The notes below the pieces were generated by a model. That model did no database searches and was not told the DNA's origin. It saw nothing but the letters and a program-made list of their open reading frames with translations. Made by a program: the position numbers and the translations under genes. A DNA stretch of 32,366 nucleotides from Nitrospina sp. (lineage in GTDB: Bacteria > Nitrospinota > Nitrospinia > Nitrospinales > Nitrospinaceae): NCBI GenBank assembly GCA_004357365.1, contig SMVT01000106.1, positions 1 through 32,366 of the forward strand, given 5' to 3'. Positions 1 to 8,004 of this stretch are shown piece by piece (position 1 is the first letter of the stretch; every line of letters starts with the position of its first letter).

Positions 1-146
1 ATGCCGACAGGATCATCGTCCTCGACAAGGGCCGGGTGGTGGAAACGGGAAACCACAAGGAATTTATGGCCAGCGAGGGTTTGTACTGCAAGCTTTATAC
101 CCTGCGGGCGTTCGAGGATCCCATTCCCGTGGAAGACGAAGGTTGA
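1..146 (+). CDS. ABC exporter, C-terminal fragment (MsbA-like), 5' end outside window
   Basis: Reading from base 3, an open frame of 47 codons ends at a TGA at 144-146. It contains ADRIIVLDKGRVVETGNHKEF, cited here only as a motif: the D-loop/H-loop-distal tail typical of the nucleotide-binding domain of MsbA-type lipid or multidrug ABC exporters, where 'D-I-V-L-x-x-G-x-v-v-E-x-G-x-H-x-E' follows the switch histidine. The protein would have its transmembrane half and Walker motifs upstream of the window. It is the last gene of a plus-strand unit, and the GH57 gene starts 58 bases later. The family is clear but the substrate cannot be judged from this tail. Confidence 0.8.
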   Translation, partial: ADRIIVLDKGRVVETGNHKEFMASEGLYCKLYTLRAFEDPIPVEDEG

Positions 147-204
147 GGCCGGTCCGCTTCGCATTTGAAATACACTCCCGAATGGTTCCTGCCGTTGAGG
201 CGTT

Positions 205-2343
205 ATGGAAAAATTGAAATTTCTCTTCGGCATCCACAACCACCAGCCTCTGGGCAACTTCGATCATGTCTTCGAGGACGTGTATCGCCATTGCTACCAG
301 CCTTACTTTGAAGTCCTGCAACAGTTCCCACAACTGAAAACCACCGCCCACTTCAGCGGGTGCCTGCTGGAATGGCTGCAGGGGCATCACCCCGAATACC
401 TGGACGTGATTCGCGGCCTGGTGCAGGGCGGGCAACTGGAATTGTTGAGCGGCGGGTTTTACGAACCGATTCTGTCCAGCCTGCCGGAGGAGGACGCCGT
501 CGGACAAATCCGGATGATGAACGCCTTCCTCGAATCGGAGTTCGGTTGTACTCCGCGGGGACTGTGGCTGACGGAGCGCATCTGGTCGCCGCATCTGCCG
601 AAAATTCTCGCGCAGGCGGACATCCGTTACACCCTCGTCGACGACACCCATTTTTATTACGCCGGGTTGCAGGAAAAACAGATTCACGGCTATTACCTGA
701 CGGAGAGCGAAGGCTATGCGGTAGGCGTGTTTCCCATCAGCAAAAAACTGCGCTACTCCATTCCGTTTGAACTGCCGGAGGTGACCCTGGACCATTTGCG
801 CGGGTGCCGGGAGGATTCAGGTTTCAATTTGGTGACCTACGCCGATGACGGTGAAAAATTCGGTGGCTGGCCGGAGACCTATCAATGGGTTTACGAGGAA
901 CACTATCTTCAAAAATTTTTCAAAGCGCTGGAAGAACAGTCGGATTGGCTGGAAACCCTGACCTTCGGTGAAGCCTTCGACCGGTATCCGCCGACGGGGC
1001 GGGTGTATCTGCCCATGGCTTCGTATGAGGAAATGATGGAATGGTCTCTACCTTATGAAGCGCGCCTGCGTTTCCGCGAACTCCAGGAGGCATTGAAAAA
1101 TTCGGAGGTCCCGGAGGAGGAGTTCCGGATATTTTTGCGGGGCGGCCAGTGGGATAACTTCCTGACTAAGTATGAAGAGAGCAATCACCTGCACAAGCGG
1201 ATGCTGTACGTCAGCCGCAAAGTGAAACGGTTGCCGTCCGGCCATCGGGAGGGGAGCGATGCGTTGCGTGCCCTCTACCGGAGCCAGTGCAACTGCGCTT
1301 ACTGGCACGGCCTGTTCGGCGGGCTGTATCTGAATCACCTCAGGCATGGGTTGTATTCCGAGTTGATTGCAGCGGAAAACAGCGCCGATGATTTGCTCAT
1401 GGGAAAGGACCGGGGTTTGAGTGTGGAAGCGGTGGATTTCAATTGTGACGGGTTCGAGGAAGTGATCGTCGCCAATCCTCAAATGAGTGCGTTCATTTCA
1501 CCCGCGCGAGGCGGGGCGTTGATGGAACTGGATTACCGGCCGGCCTGCTTCAATGTCAGCAACGTGCTGCGCCGTCGGCCGGAGGTGTACCATCAGGATA
1601 TCCTTGAAACGCAAGCGCAGGATGATTCCCAAGGGGATCCACACCACTCGATTCACGACCGGGTGCAGAGCAAGGAGGAGGGGCTACAGAATAAATTGAT
1701 TTATGACCGGTGGGACCGGTATTCCTTCATGGACCATTGTCTGGCGCCCGGGACCGCTTTCGAGCCGTTCCAGACCAACCGTTTCGAGGAGTTGATAGCA
1801 TTTGCGGGCCAGCCTTATCAATGGGAAGGATTGGGACCTGCAGATCCGCATGTTCCGTATCGGTTGCGCCTGACGCGGGAAGGCATGGGGCATGGGCTTC
1901 ATTTAGCGGTGGAGAAAACCTATAGGTTTGATCCGGAGCAAGCGGGTTTGGAGGTGGCTTATTCCCTTCAAAACAAGGGTGAGAAATTTTTGGAATGCGT
2001 GTGGGCGGTGGAGCATAATTTCACTTTGCTGGCCGGAGATGCACCGGACCGGAGGTACACTGCCAACGATGTGGCCATCGAGGATGCGCGGTTGCGGAGC
2101 GATGGCGTTCTGCCGGAAATCCGGAAACTGGGCATGCGGGATGAGTTTTTCGGATTCGAACTGCAAATGCTATACAGTCCTGCGGTGGAATTGTGGCGGT
2201 TCCCGGTGGAGACGGTATCGCAATCCGAGAAAGGGCTCGAGAGCATCTATCAGGGTTCCTGCATTACCGGTTGTTGGCAGGTTCGGTTGGAGCCTGGACA
2301 GAGCCTGGAATTAAACGCCCGAGTGACGATACCAAAGATATAA
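205..2343 (+). CDS. Glycoside hydrolase family 57 alpha-amylase / 4-alpha-glucanotransferase
   Basis: A 712-residue cytoplasmic enzyme (no signal peptide) of the GH57 retaining alpha-glucan family, which hydrolyses or transfers alpha-1,4-glucan segments in glycogen or maltodextrin metabolism. The N-terminal (beta/alpha)7 barrel opens with FGIHNHQPLGNF. The nucleophile motif WLTERIW puts the catalytic glutamate at E124, and YADDGEKFG puts the acid/base aspartate at D214. Both positions are almost the same as in the Thermococcus litoralis 4-alpha-glucanotransferase. Residues ~300-400 form the helical middle region, and ~410-712 a beta-sandwich of the DUF1926 type. Full length and intact. The ATG at 205 has only a weak GAGG at 197-200 before it. 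4-alpha-glucanotransferase is more likely than plain amylase because of the long C-terminal sandwich, but sequence alone does not settle hydrolysis versus transfer. Confidence 0.9.
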   Translation: MEKLKFLFGIHNHQPLGNFDHVFEDVYRHCYQPYFEVLQQFPQLKTTAHFSGCLLEWLQGHHPEYLDVIRGLVQGGQLELLSGGFYEPILSSLPEEDAVGQIRMMNAFLESEFGCTPRGLWLTERIWSPHLPKILAQADIRYTLVDDTHFYYAGLQEKQIHGYYLTESEGYAVGVFPISKKLRYSIPFELPEVTLDHLRGCREDSGFNLVTYADDGEKFGGWPETYQWVYEEHYLQKFFKALEEQSDWLETLTFGEAFDRYPPTGRVYLPMASYEEMMEWSLPYEARLRFRELQEALKNSEVPEEEFRIFLRGGQWDNFLTKYEESNHLHKRMLYVSRKVKRLPSGHREGSDALRALYRSQCNCAYWHGLFGGLYLNHLRHGLYSELIAAENSADDLLMGKDRGLSVEAVDFNCDGFEEVIVANPQMSAFISPARGGALMELDYRPACFNVSNVLRRRPEVYHQDILETQAQDDSQGDPHHSIHDRVQSKEEGLQNKLIYDRWDRYSFMDHCLAPGTAFEPFQTNRFEELIAFAGQPYQWEGLGPADPHVPYRLRLTREGMGHGLHLAVEKTYRFDPEQAGLEVAYSLQNKGEKFLECVWAVEHNFTLLAGDAPDRRYTANDVAIEDARLRSDGVLPEIRKLGMRDEFFGFELQMLYSPAVELWRFPVETVSQSEKGLESIYQGSCITGCWQVRLEPGQSLELNARVTIPKI

Positions 2344-2374
2344 AGAAAAAGTTGGAAATGAAAAGCAGGAGGGA

Positions 2375-2815
2375 TTAATCCTCGCCCGGATCGGCGCCAT
2401 TGAGAAAACCGATCAAGTGGGCTCTTTTTTCCTGGTTGCCGCGGCGGTAAATGCGCACCACCTTTTCGATCACATCCCGTAATTTCCTATCCTCCCCATA
2501 ATCCTGGGCGGCCTCTTGGACCAGCGCGCCGTCATCCAGGTCGGACACGCCCTTGCGTTCGTAGTTCATAGGACCTTTGCCCAGCAACAGCCAGATGATG
2601 TTTAAATCGGAGTATTGGTAGAGTTTGGCGATGGTGTCTGCCGAGGGCAGGGATTTGTTGTTTTCAATGTCGGACAGGGAGCCCTGCGAGATTTTGATCA
2701 GTTTAGCCAGTTCATACGATTTGAGCGGGAGGGTTTTGCGCCATTGCCGGAGACGTGTCCCCAGGTTTTTTGCAGTCCCCTTTCTTTTATCTTGCATGAT
2801 TCGGCCTGTCGACAT
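2375..2815 (-). CDS. XRE/Cro-CI family transcriptional regulator
   Basis: A 146-residue DNA-binding protein. Residues ~17-75 form a classic HTH_3 domain (LGTRLRQWRK, then YELAKLIKISQGSLSDIENN). The stretch WLLLGKGPM right after the HTH is the usual ending of phage CI-like XRE repressors. The C-terminal ~60 residues are charged, helical and of unknown role; they contain no LexA-type peptidase motif. It runs convergently towards the GH57 gene (31-base gap). The promoter contains an inverted repeat that fits autorepression (see 2831-2858). The first ATG (2815) lies only ~9 bases from the predicted transcription start, so the internal ATG at 2797 (MQDKRKG) is a plausible alternative start. Target genes are unknown. 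Confidence 0.85.
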   Translation of the reverse strand: MSTGRIMQDKRKGTAKNLGTRLRQWRKTLPLKSYELAKLIKISQGSLSDIENNKSLPSADTIAKLYQYSDLNIIWLLLGKGPMNYERKGVSDLDDGALVQEAAQDYGEDRKLRDVIEKVVRIYRRGNQEKRAHLIGFLNGADPGED

Positions 2816-2830
2816 ATAGTTTTCAAAAAA

Positions 2831-2858
2831 ATTAAATACCCTGAAAAGGGTAATTCAA
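2831..2858 (-). promoter_or_regulatory. Promoter of the XRE regulator with operator filling the spacer
   Basis: On the minus strand, TTGAAT (-35, plus-strand 2853-2858) and TTTAAT (-10, plus-strand 2831-2836) are separated by exactly 16 bases. Those 16 bases (2837-2852) are the perfect inverted repeat TACCCT-N4-AGGGTA. A repressor bound there would block RNA polymerase directly, which is the standard autorepression layout for XRE regulators. The transcription start is predicted near 2824, just before the regulator's ATG at 2815. The sequence and spacing are visible; binding by the neighbouring regulator is inferred. Confidence 0.6.
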
Positions 2859-3397
2859 GGTATTATTCCACAAAAGTATATTTATTTGATTTTTTTCTGC
2901 CTGGTTAAATGCCCAGCCATTTAAAAGTAATGTTTCATTGCTGTCTTAGAGAATGCATACTTTAGATTTTTTAAAGGATTGTGTCAACATAAAAATCCGG
3001 GAAACCCTTGATAAAAAAAGGGCTTGGGTCTACCAGAAGTTCGACACCTCTAATAAACTGCATTTTAAAATTGGATATCCGAAAACTTAAACCAGAAAAA
3101 AATCGCCATTCCTAATACCATATTTAGGGTATATCCTAATCCATTTTTCCGCCGGTTTGTGGCCAAAATATTTGCCCTTCCAGACCAATAAGAGGTTCAA
3201 TTATAAAAATTTTATGAGTCTGTGCCAAGCCGCCGGGACTGAGAATCAGGCAAAGAATGGCAAGTCCTTTAAAAGATGATCCATAGTAAATTATCACTAT
3301 ATCCAAAACATAAAATTCGGATTTTATTGGGTTGATCGAATTTGTTTTAATACAAAGTCCACTCTTCTTTGGGGGATAAAAAAATCTTCATAATTGT
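2859..3397. other. AT-rich intergenic region upstream of the XRE regulator
   Basis: A gap of about 540 bases, markedly more AT-rich than the flanking genes, between the XRE promoter and the nagZ terminator. It holds a second operator-like inverted repeat (3116-3131) and one short open frame (ATG 2953, TAA 3088-3090, 45 codons) with no good ribosome binding site. No tRNA, no longer ORF and no recognisable insertion sequence was seen. Confidence 0.6.
3115..3132. promoter_or_regulatory. Second operator-like inverted repeat (TACC-N8-GGTA)
   Basis: ATACC-N8-GGTAT forms an 18-base inverted repeat. Its inner 16 bases share the TACC-N8-GGTA framework, and most of the right half (AGGGTA), with the operator at 2837-2852, 279 bases away. 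It is a candidate second binding site for the XRE regulator. No flanking promoter hexamers are obvious. Confidence 0.4.
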
Positions 3398-3398
3398 G

Positions 3399-3427
3399 AA
3401 AAATTTTGAAAAACCGGACCTTTCAAA
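3399..3427 (-). terminator. Weak candidate terminator of nagZ
   Basis: On the minus strand, 13 bases past the nagZ stop, TTTGAAA (3421-3427) and TTTCAAA (3405-3411) can form a 7-bp stem with a 9-base loop, followed by a short T tract. The stem is all A/T except one pair, so termination would be modest. Confidence 0.35.
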
Positions 3428-3439
3428 CCTAAAAAAGTA

Positions 3440-4570
3440 TCATCCCGGCAGATAGGTTTGCAGTTCCTGGGCCAGGGGGCCATGGGCGGCCCGCCAGCGA
3501 TCGGGATCGGGCGGGTTGGAGGGGGGAGACGTGAGGTTCTGTTTCAATCGCAGAATCCTCTCCACGGATTGTTGAACGCGGGCGAGAGCAATGGTTCCCT
3601 TGTCCACCTCCTGCGTCAGCCGATCATGCAGGGCGCGGGCTTTTTCCATATTGTTGCATATCAAAAACATATCCAGACCGGCGTCGATGCCTTTTCGGGG
3701 CAGGGCTTTGGAATCATAATAATCGTCCACCGCTTTCATCTCCAGGTCGTCGGACATGATGATGCCCTCAAACCCCAGCCGTTGCCGCAAAATATTCTGC
3801 AGAATGGTTTTGGAAAAGGTGGCGGGGTTTTTTTCATCCCAGGCGGTGTAGATCACGTGTGCGGTCATGATCACCTCCAGTCCCCGGGCGATGGTTTCTT
3901 TAAAGGGCAGAAGCTCCACCGCCTCCAGAGTCGCCGCATCCCTTTGGACGGTCGGCAGATCCAGATGCGAATCGAGACGGGTATCGCCGTGACCGGGGAA
4001 ATGCTTGCCCACGGGGATCACTCCCTTGTCCCTGAATCCCCGGATGAACGAGTTCGCCAGCCGGGCCACGGTTTGCGGGTCGGAGGCGATGGCGCGGTCG
4101 CCGATGATGGGATTCTCCGGATGGGTGTGAACATCCAGCACCGGCGCATAATCCATATTGATGCCCACATCCGCCAGCTCGGCCGCCAGCGCCTGGCCGA
4201 AGCGAAAGGCCAGATCTTCCGACTGGGCGTTACCCACGCAACACAGCGGCGGATATTTCGTGAAGGGTTCGCTCAGTCGGGCCACCCGTCCGCCTTCCTG
4301 GTCGACCGAGATAAAGAGGGGCAATCCCGTGGAGGTGGAGGCCGCCACTTCCTGGAGATTCCGGATGAGGGTGTGCAACTGCACCGGGTTTTCATAATTG
4401 CGGCTGAACAGGATCAATCCGCCGACATGATGATTACAAATGAGGTCTTCGGTTTCCCGGTTCAGGGTGGTGCCTTCGAATCCGACCATCAACATCTGGC
4501 CGGTCCATTCGGGAATTGCGGTGGGGGTTTCCAAAAAAGGTCGCTCCGCAAATAAAAGTGGGTCCACCAT
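3440..4570 (-). CDS. nagZ: Beta-N-acetylhexosaminidase (GH3, NagZ)
   Basis: A 376-residue cytosolic GH3 enzyme that removes N-acetylglucosamine from anhydro-muropeptides in peptidoglycan recycling. The hallmark loop KHFPGHGDTRLDSHLDLP (from residue 189) is the His/Asp acid-base loop of NagZ-type enzymes. IIMSDDLEM carries the nucleophile aspartate (D274). The start of the barrel (GQMLMVGFEG) and SVDQEGGRV are standard. Length is slightly above the usual ~340 because of a ~22-residue N-terminal lead and a proline-rich tail. No signal peptide is visible, which fits cytosolic recycling. It is transcribed divergently from the ketosynthase gene. No strong Shine-Dalgarno precedes the ATG at 4570, so the lead could be shorter. 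Confidence 0.93.
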   Translation of the reverse strand: MVDPLLFAERPFLETPTAIPEWTGQMLMVGFEGTTLNRETEDLICNHHVGGLILFSRNYENPVQLHTLIRNLQEVAASTSTGLPLFISVDQEGGRVARLSEPFTKYPPLCCVGNAQSEDLAFRFGQALAAELADVGINMDYAPVLDVHTHPENPIIGDRAIASDPQTVARLANSFIRGFRDKGVIPVGKHFPGHGDTRLDSHLDLPTVQRDAATLEAVELLPFKETIARGLEVIMTAHVIYTAWDEKNPATFSKTILQNILRQRLGFEGIIMSDDLEMKAVDDYYDSKALPRKGIDAGLDMFLICNNMEKARALHDRLTQEVDKGTIALARVQQSVERILRLKQNLTSPPSNPPDPDRWRAAHGPLAQELQTYLPG

Positions 4571-4670
4571 TCAGTCCGGACAGAGTAGCATCAATCCGGC
4601 CGTTTTCAAATTGTTACCGGACGTCGGTCCGGGTACCGCGGCGCACCCGATTGCCGCCTCCGGATTTTTT

Positions 4671-4700
4671 TTGTCAGGCTCAAAACAGGTGTGATAAAAT
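4671..4700 (+). promoter_or_regulatory. Sigma-70-type promoter of the ketosynthase gene
   Basis: TTGTCA (4671-4676) and TAAAAT (4695-4700) are spaced 18 bases apart, with a predicted start near 4707. The alternative in-frame GTG at 4691 lies at the -10 box and upstream of that start, which supports the ATG at 4742 as the true initiation codon. Confidence 0.55.
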
Positions 4701-4741
4701 CCATAAAAGTATTAGGAAAATTGTTTTCAGGCCAACGCATC

Positions 4742-5992
4742 ATGTCAAGACGAGTTGTCTTTACCGGGTTGGGAGTTATCAGTCCCAACGGCACCGGTCG
4801 ACAAAAATTCTGGGACAATACCTGCAACGGCGTCAGCGGCATTGATCGTATCAGCAGTTTTGATCCATCGGGGCTGGACTGCCAGATCGCCGGGGAGGTG
4901 CGCGGTTTTGTTCCGGGCGACTTCTATTCTGAAGCCGATTTGAAAAAACTGCCGCGGGCCGTTCCCTTGGGTGTGGCCGCGTCGCAGGAAGCTTTGAAGG
5001 ATGCCGGAATCGATTTCGATGAATTCGATGAGGAGGATTTTGAAAGTCTGGGTGTGCTGGTGGGCACCGGCGGCGCGGGTTTCGACTTTTCGGAAAAGCA
5101 GTTTGCTCATTATTATGCCGGGGACCTGCACAAGATCAGCCCCTACGCCATTCCTAATTCCCTGGTGGGGATGTTGTCGAGTGAAATTTCCATTTTTTTC
5201 GGCCTGCAGGGCCGCAGTCATGTGATTTCCAACGGATGCACCAGTTCGACCGACGCGATGGGCTATGCCTTCAATGCCATCCGTTCCGGGCAGGAGGATT
5301 GGATGCTGACCGGCGGCGTGGAAGCTTGTGTGACCCCGGCCATGATGACGGGGTTTCAGCGCCTGCGGGCCAACCCGATTCATTTCAATGAGGACCCCAC
5401 CCGCGGCTCGCGTCCTTTCAACCGCGACCGGGAAGGGTTTGTGCTGGCCGAGGGGAGCTGGATGCTGGTGATGGAAGAGCTGGAGCACGCCCGAAAACGC
5501 AAGGCTCCGATCTATGCGGAGTTGATCGGTTACGGCACCACCTGCGACGCCTATCACCGGGTGGCGATCATGCCCGACGGCCGGCAGTCCACCCGCGCAT
5601 TGCAATTGGCGATGAAAGACGCACGCGTTAACGAGGAGGAGGTGGATTACGTCAATTTCCACGGCACCTCCACCGTGATGAACGATCGGATCGAAACGCT
5701 GGCGGTGAAAGGCGCATTGAACGGTTATGCCATGAAGGTGCCGGTGAGCTCCACCAAATCCATGGTGGGGCATCCGCAGGGCGCTTCGGGAGCGCTGGGG
5801 GTGGCGGTGACGGCGCTGTCTTTACGGGACGGGGTGTTGACGCCGACCATCAACCTGGAGAACCCGGATCCGGATTGCGATATGGATTACATCGCCAACG
5901 AGAGCCGGGACCAGTCCGTTCAGGTCGCCATCAGCAATTGCATTTCCTTCGGGTCGAAAAACTCGGCCCTGGTCCTCAAAAAATTCCAATGA
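4742..5992 (+). CDS. Beta-ketoacyl-ACP synthase (FabF/KS-alpha-like condensing enzyme)
   Basis: A 416-residue condensing enzyme that extends an ACP-bound acyl chain by decarboxylative Claisen condensation. The Cys-His-His triad is complete: C166 in NGCTSSTDAMG, H308 in NFHGTST and H344 in KSMVGHPQGASG, with K339. Full family length. The active-site context GCTSSTDA and the downstream NDRIETLAVK look closer to the type II polyketide KS-alpha/related clade (GCTSGLDS; NDRHETAAVK) than to classical FabF (ACATS). No acyl carrier protein, ketoreductase or chain-length factor lies beside it, so its pathway is open: fatty acid, polyene lipid or polyketide. The ATG at 4742 is preferred over a GTG at 4691 because of the promoter there. 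Confidence 0.88.
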   Translation: MSRRVVFTGLGVISPNGTGRQKFWDNTCNGVSGIDRISSFDPSGLDCQIAGEVRGFVPGDFYSEADLKKLPRAVPLGVAASQEALKDAGIDFDEFDEEDFESLGVLVGTGGAGFDFSEKQFAHYYAGDLHKISPYAIPNSLVGMLSSEISIFFGLQGRSHVISNGCTSSTDAMGYAFNAIRSGQEDWMLTGGVEACVTPAMMTGFQRLRANPIHFNEDPTRGSRPFNRDREGFVLAEGSWMLVMEELEHARKRKAPIYAELIGYGTTCDAYHRVAIMPDGRQSTRALQLAMKDARVNEEEVDYVNFHGTSTVMNDRIETLAVKGALNGYAMKVPVSSTKSMVGHPQGASGALGVAVTALSLRDGVLTPTINLENPDPDCDMDYIANESRDQSVQVAISNCISFGSKNSALVLKKFQ

Positions 5993-6011
5993 ACCGGGCG
6001 GCGGCTGTCAC

Positions 6012-6272
6012 TCAACGGTAGGGCATACTGTTGCCGGACAACTGCTGACTGATATCCCGCTCGAACTGGTTTTCCTGCGTGATAAAGGTTTCCAGTTCTT
6101 TTTCGCTGTTGAACACAAACAGGCGCGGCTCTTTCTGCCCGCAGATTTCCTCGTCCTGCTCGACGGTGATTTGATTGTCTTCTTCGATCGACTTGATGAC
6201 GAATTTTTTCCGGGTATTCAACCGGGCGAATATTTTGCGATAGCTGATTTCTATATTATGTTGATGATCCAT
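6012..6272 (-). CDS. Small uncharacterised protein, 86 aa
   Basis: An 86-residue soluble, charged protein with no signal peptide or membrane segment. It is preceded by a strong AGGAG (plus-strand 6280-6284) with proper spacing, which supports it as a real gene. The sequence reads as a mixed alpha/beta fold (IEISYRKIFARL, then FVIKSIEEDNQITVEQDEE). It contains one cysteine and no recognised motif. It converges on the ketosynthase gene with a 19-base gap and may use the same termination region. I do not recognise the family. Confidence 0.65.
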   Translation of the reverse strand: MDHQHNIEISYRKIFARLNTRKKFVIKSIEEDNQITVEQDEEICGQKEPRLFVFNSEKELETFITQENQFERDISQQLSGNSMPYR

Positions 6273-6454
6273 GCCAGAACTCCTTGGAAAAATACCACAG
6301 GGTTTTTCGGGTGATGAATATCCTTCAATCTACTCATCTGACGAATCAAAATCAACCCCTTTCGCAGCCCGCCGGCAAAATTGTCCCGGAGCGGAATAAA
6401 GGGCTTGATCCCCGCTCGGTTTGTGTTAAGATTCCGGCAGATAGAAGAGTTTGA

Positions 6455-6470
6455 CGCCTGATTTCAGGCG
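6455..6470 (+). other. Stem-loop at the 5' end of the 6.5-8.0 kb gene
   Basis: CGCCTG-ATTT-CAGGCG is a perfect 6-bp GC-rich stem with a 4-base loop. It begins 2 bases after the TTG at 6451, which opens the reading frame of the next gene. There is no T tract, so it is not a terminator. If translation began at the TTG the stem would bury the initiation region. This fits better with a leader structure and a start further downstream. Confidence 0.4.
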
Positions 6471-6555
6471 CCTTATTGAACCCACCTGGCAAGGGAATCC
6501 GGTTCCCGCTGTTCACCGTTATTTTCTTTCAATCCTCCCCAAGTGCATCGCCGGC

Positions 6556-8004
6556 ATGCCTCACAAACTGACCCTTCAGACCCTGGCGGAAAACCTGATC
6601 CGGGAATCCCGTGAACCGTTTTCGATCGACCAGTATATAGAGGCGATTCAAAAACGCTGGCGCCGCCGGATTGCTCCCGCCACCCTGGACCATCTGAAAC
6701 AAACCTTGGCGAACCATTCTCAGGTGATCGAAATCAACGGCACCAGTTTTCTTCCCTATCAGGCGGTGCTGGACCGGGTGGGCCATATCCCCCTGGAAAT
6801 TCAACTGAGCAAGACGGAATGGCAAAGCAGAACGATGATTCCCGGCCACCGTCTGGTGCCCTTTATTTCACCGGATCTGGAAGAGAACGAACTGACCTTT
6901 CTCGACCCGAACGGCCGCGAAATTCCCAAACGGGAGCAATCCTTTTTCATCGAAGAGGCGATCAATCTGTACCAGTATTCACATGAGAAGCATTTCCCCT
7001 ACCGGATCAAAGTCAACCAGTGGATGCCCGGTAAAAGCACATTGAACCTGACCGTCTGGGATATCCGGGATCTGCTGGCGCAACTGGAGTTTCATCCGGA
7101 GGACCGGCTGAAGGTGCGCCTGGTCGATTATGACCGGGGGATTTATTCGGTCGGCGCCTATCCCGCGGCGATGTGGAGCCAGAACCGGTTGCGGTCGCGC
7201 TCCCTGTACGTGGCGCTCGAGAACGAACTGCTGGCGGGGCTGGACCGGACCGAGGGTATGGCCTTGTCGCTGGAGAAACAAATTCTGCAGGGGTTGTTCC
7301 ATCTGGACGCCGGCCTGTTGCAGGCTCCCGCGTTTTCGCTGACCGGGCTGGTGGAATCGATTCACAACATCACCATTGTGCGCAACGAGGAGGCGGGCGT
7401 GTATTTTGCGCTGGACGGGGATTCGCCGGTCAAACCCTATACCCTGGAAAGTGTCCACCGCACGCCCCAGGGTGGGACCGGATCGCTCCAGGAAATTTTC
7501 GAGGACATGGGGCTGGCGTTCTCCGAACTGGAATTCAAAGCCATCCTGTATTCCATGATGGGGACGGAGGAATTCAATCTGGAAGAAGTGTTCGATTTGT
7601 TGTTCGGGGCGAAGAAGGATGCCTTTTACGACCAGAAACAGCACCAGGCCTTTTACCGGATGTTGCGCAAAATGTTGAATCTCATCTGCGATGAACTCAA
7701 AGGTCCGGAACCGCGGCTGGTTTGCCAGTTGCGCAACAAAATCGTTTATATGAAACTGCGCCTGATCGAAATGCTGCGGTACATCGAAGCCCAGCGGGTG
7801 TGCCTGGAGGATTTGCCCGAAGAAGTCCTGGAGCACATGGCGGACCTGGACGGGTTTTGCCTGGAAGGGTTACATCATTTGTCGGACCGTCCCCACCCGC
7901 CCAATCTCAAAGTCATACACGATTTGCGCTTGGCCCTGCAGATGGTTCAGCCCAATCTGGATTATCTGGAGGAGACGATCTTTGACCGGTTGGGAGTTTA
8001 CTGA
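6556..8004 (+). CDS. Uncharacterised soluble protein, ~480 aa
   Basis: I do not recognise this family. The frame is open from a TTG at 6451 (517 codons); I prefer the ATG at 6556 (MPHKLTLQTLAENL) because a stable hairpin overlaps the TTG, though neither start has a good ribosome binding site. The first ~75 residues look like a helical, possibly winged-helix-like domain (FSIDQYIEAIQKRWRRRIAP, ending in a short beta pair). The middle is mixed alpha/beta with several Trp and Tyr residues. The last ~150 residues are strongly helical and acidic. No transmembrane segment, signal peptide or obvious catalytic motif. Strong coding signature (high GC3), full length. Its stop overlaps the 3' end of the convergent miaB by 7 bases. 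Confidence 0.75.
   Translation: MPHKLTLQTLAENLIRESREPFSIDQYIEAIQKRWRRRIAPATLDHLKQTLANHSQVIEINGTSFLPYQAVLDRVGHIPLEIQLSKTEWQSRTMIPGHRLVPFISPDLEENELTFLDPNGREIPKREQSFFIEEAINLYQYSHEKHFPYRIKVNQWMPGKSTLNLTVWDIRDLLAQLEFHPEDRLKVRLVDYDRGIYSVGAYPAAMWSQNRLRSRSLYVALENELLAGLDRTEGMALSLEKQILQGLFHLDAGLLQAPAFSLTGLVESIHNITIVRNEEAGVYFALDGDSPVKPYTLESVHRTPQGGTGSLQEIFEDMGLAFSELEFKAILYSMMGTEEFNLEEVFDLLFGAKKDAFYDQKQHQAFYRMLRKMLNLICDELKGPEPRLVCQLRNKIVYMKLRLIEMLRYIEAQRVCLEDLPEEVLEHMADLDGFCLEGLHHLSDRPHPPNLKVIHDLRLALQMVQPNLDYLEETIFDRLGVY

Noticed and set aside
3458..4555. 365-codon plus-strand open frame across nagZ
   Set aside because: Antisense shadow; nagZ on the other strand has every expected motif.
6979..7836. 285-codon open frame on the minus strand inside the 6.5-8.0 kb gene
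   Set aside because: A shadow of the coding strand: its translation is rich in Gln/His/Phe runs typical of antisense of high-GC3 genes, with no ribosome binding site or family match.
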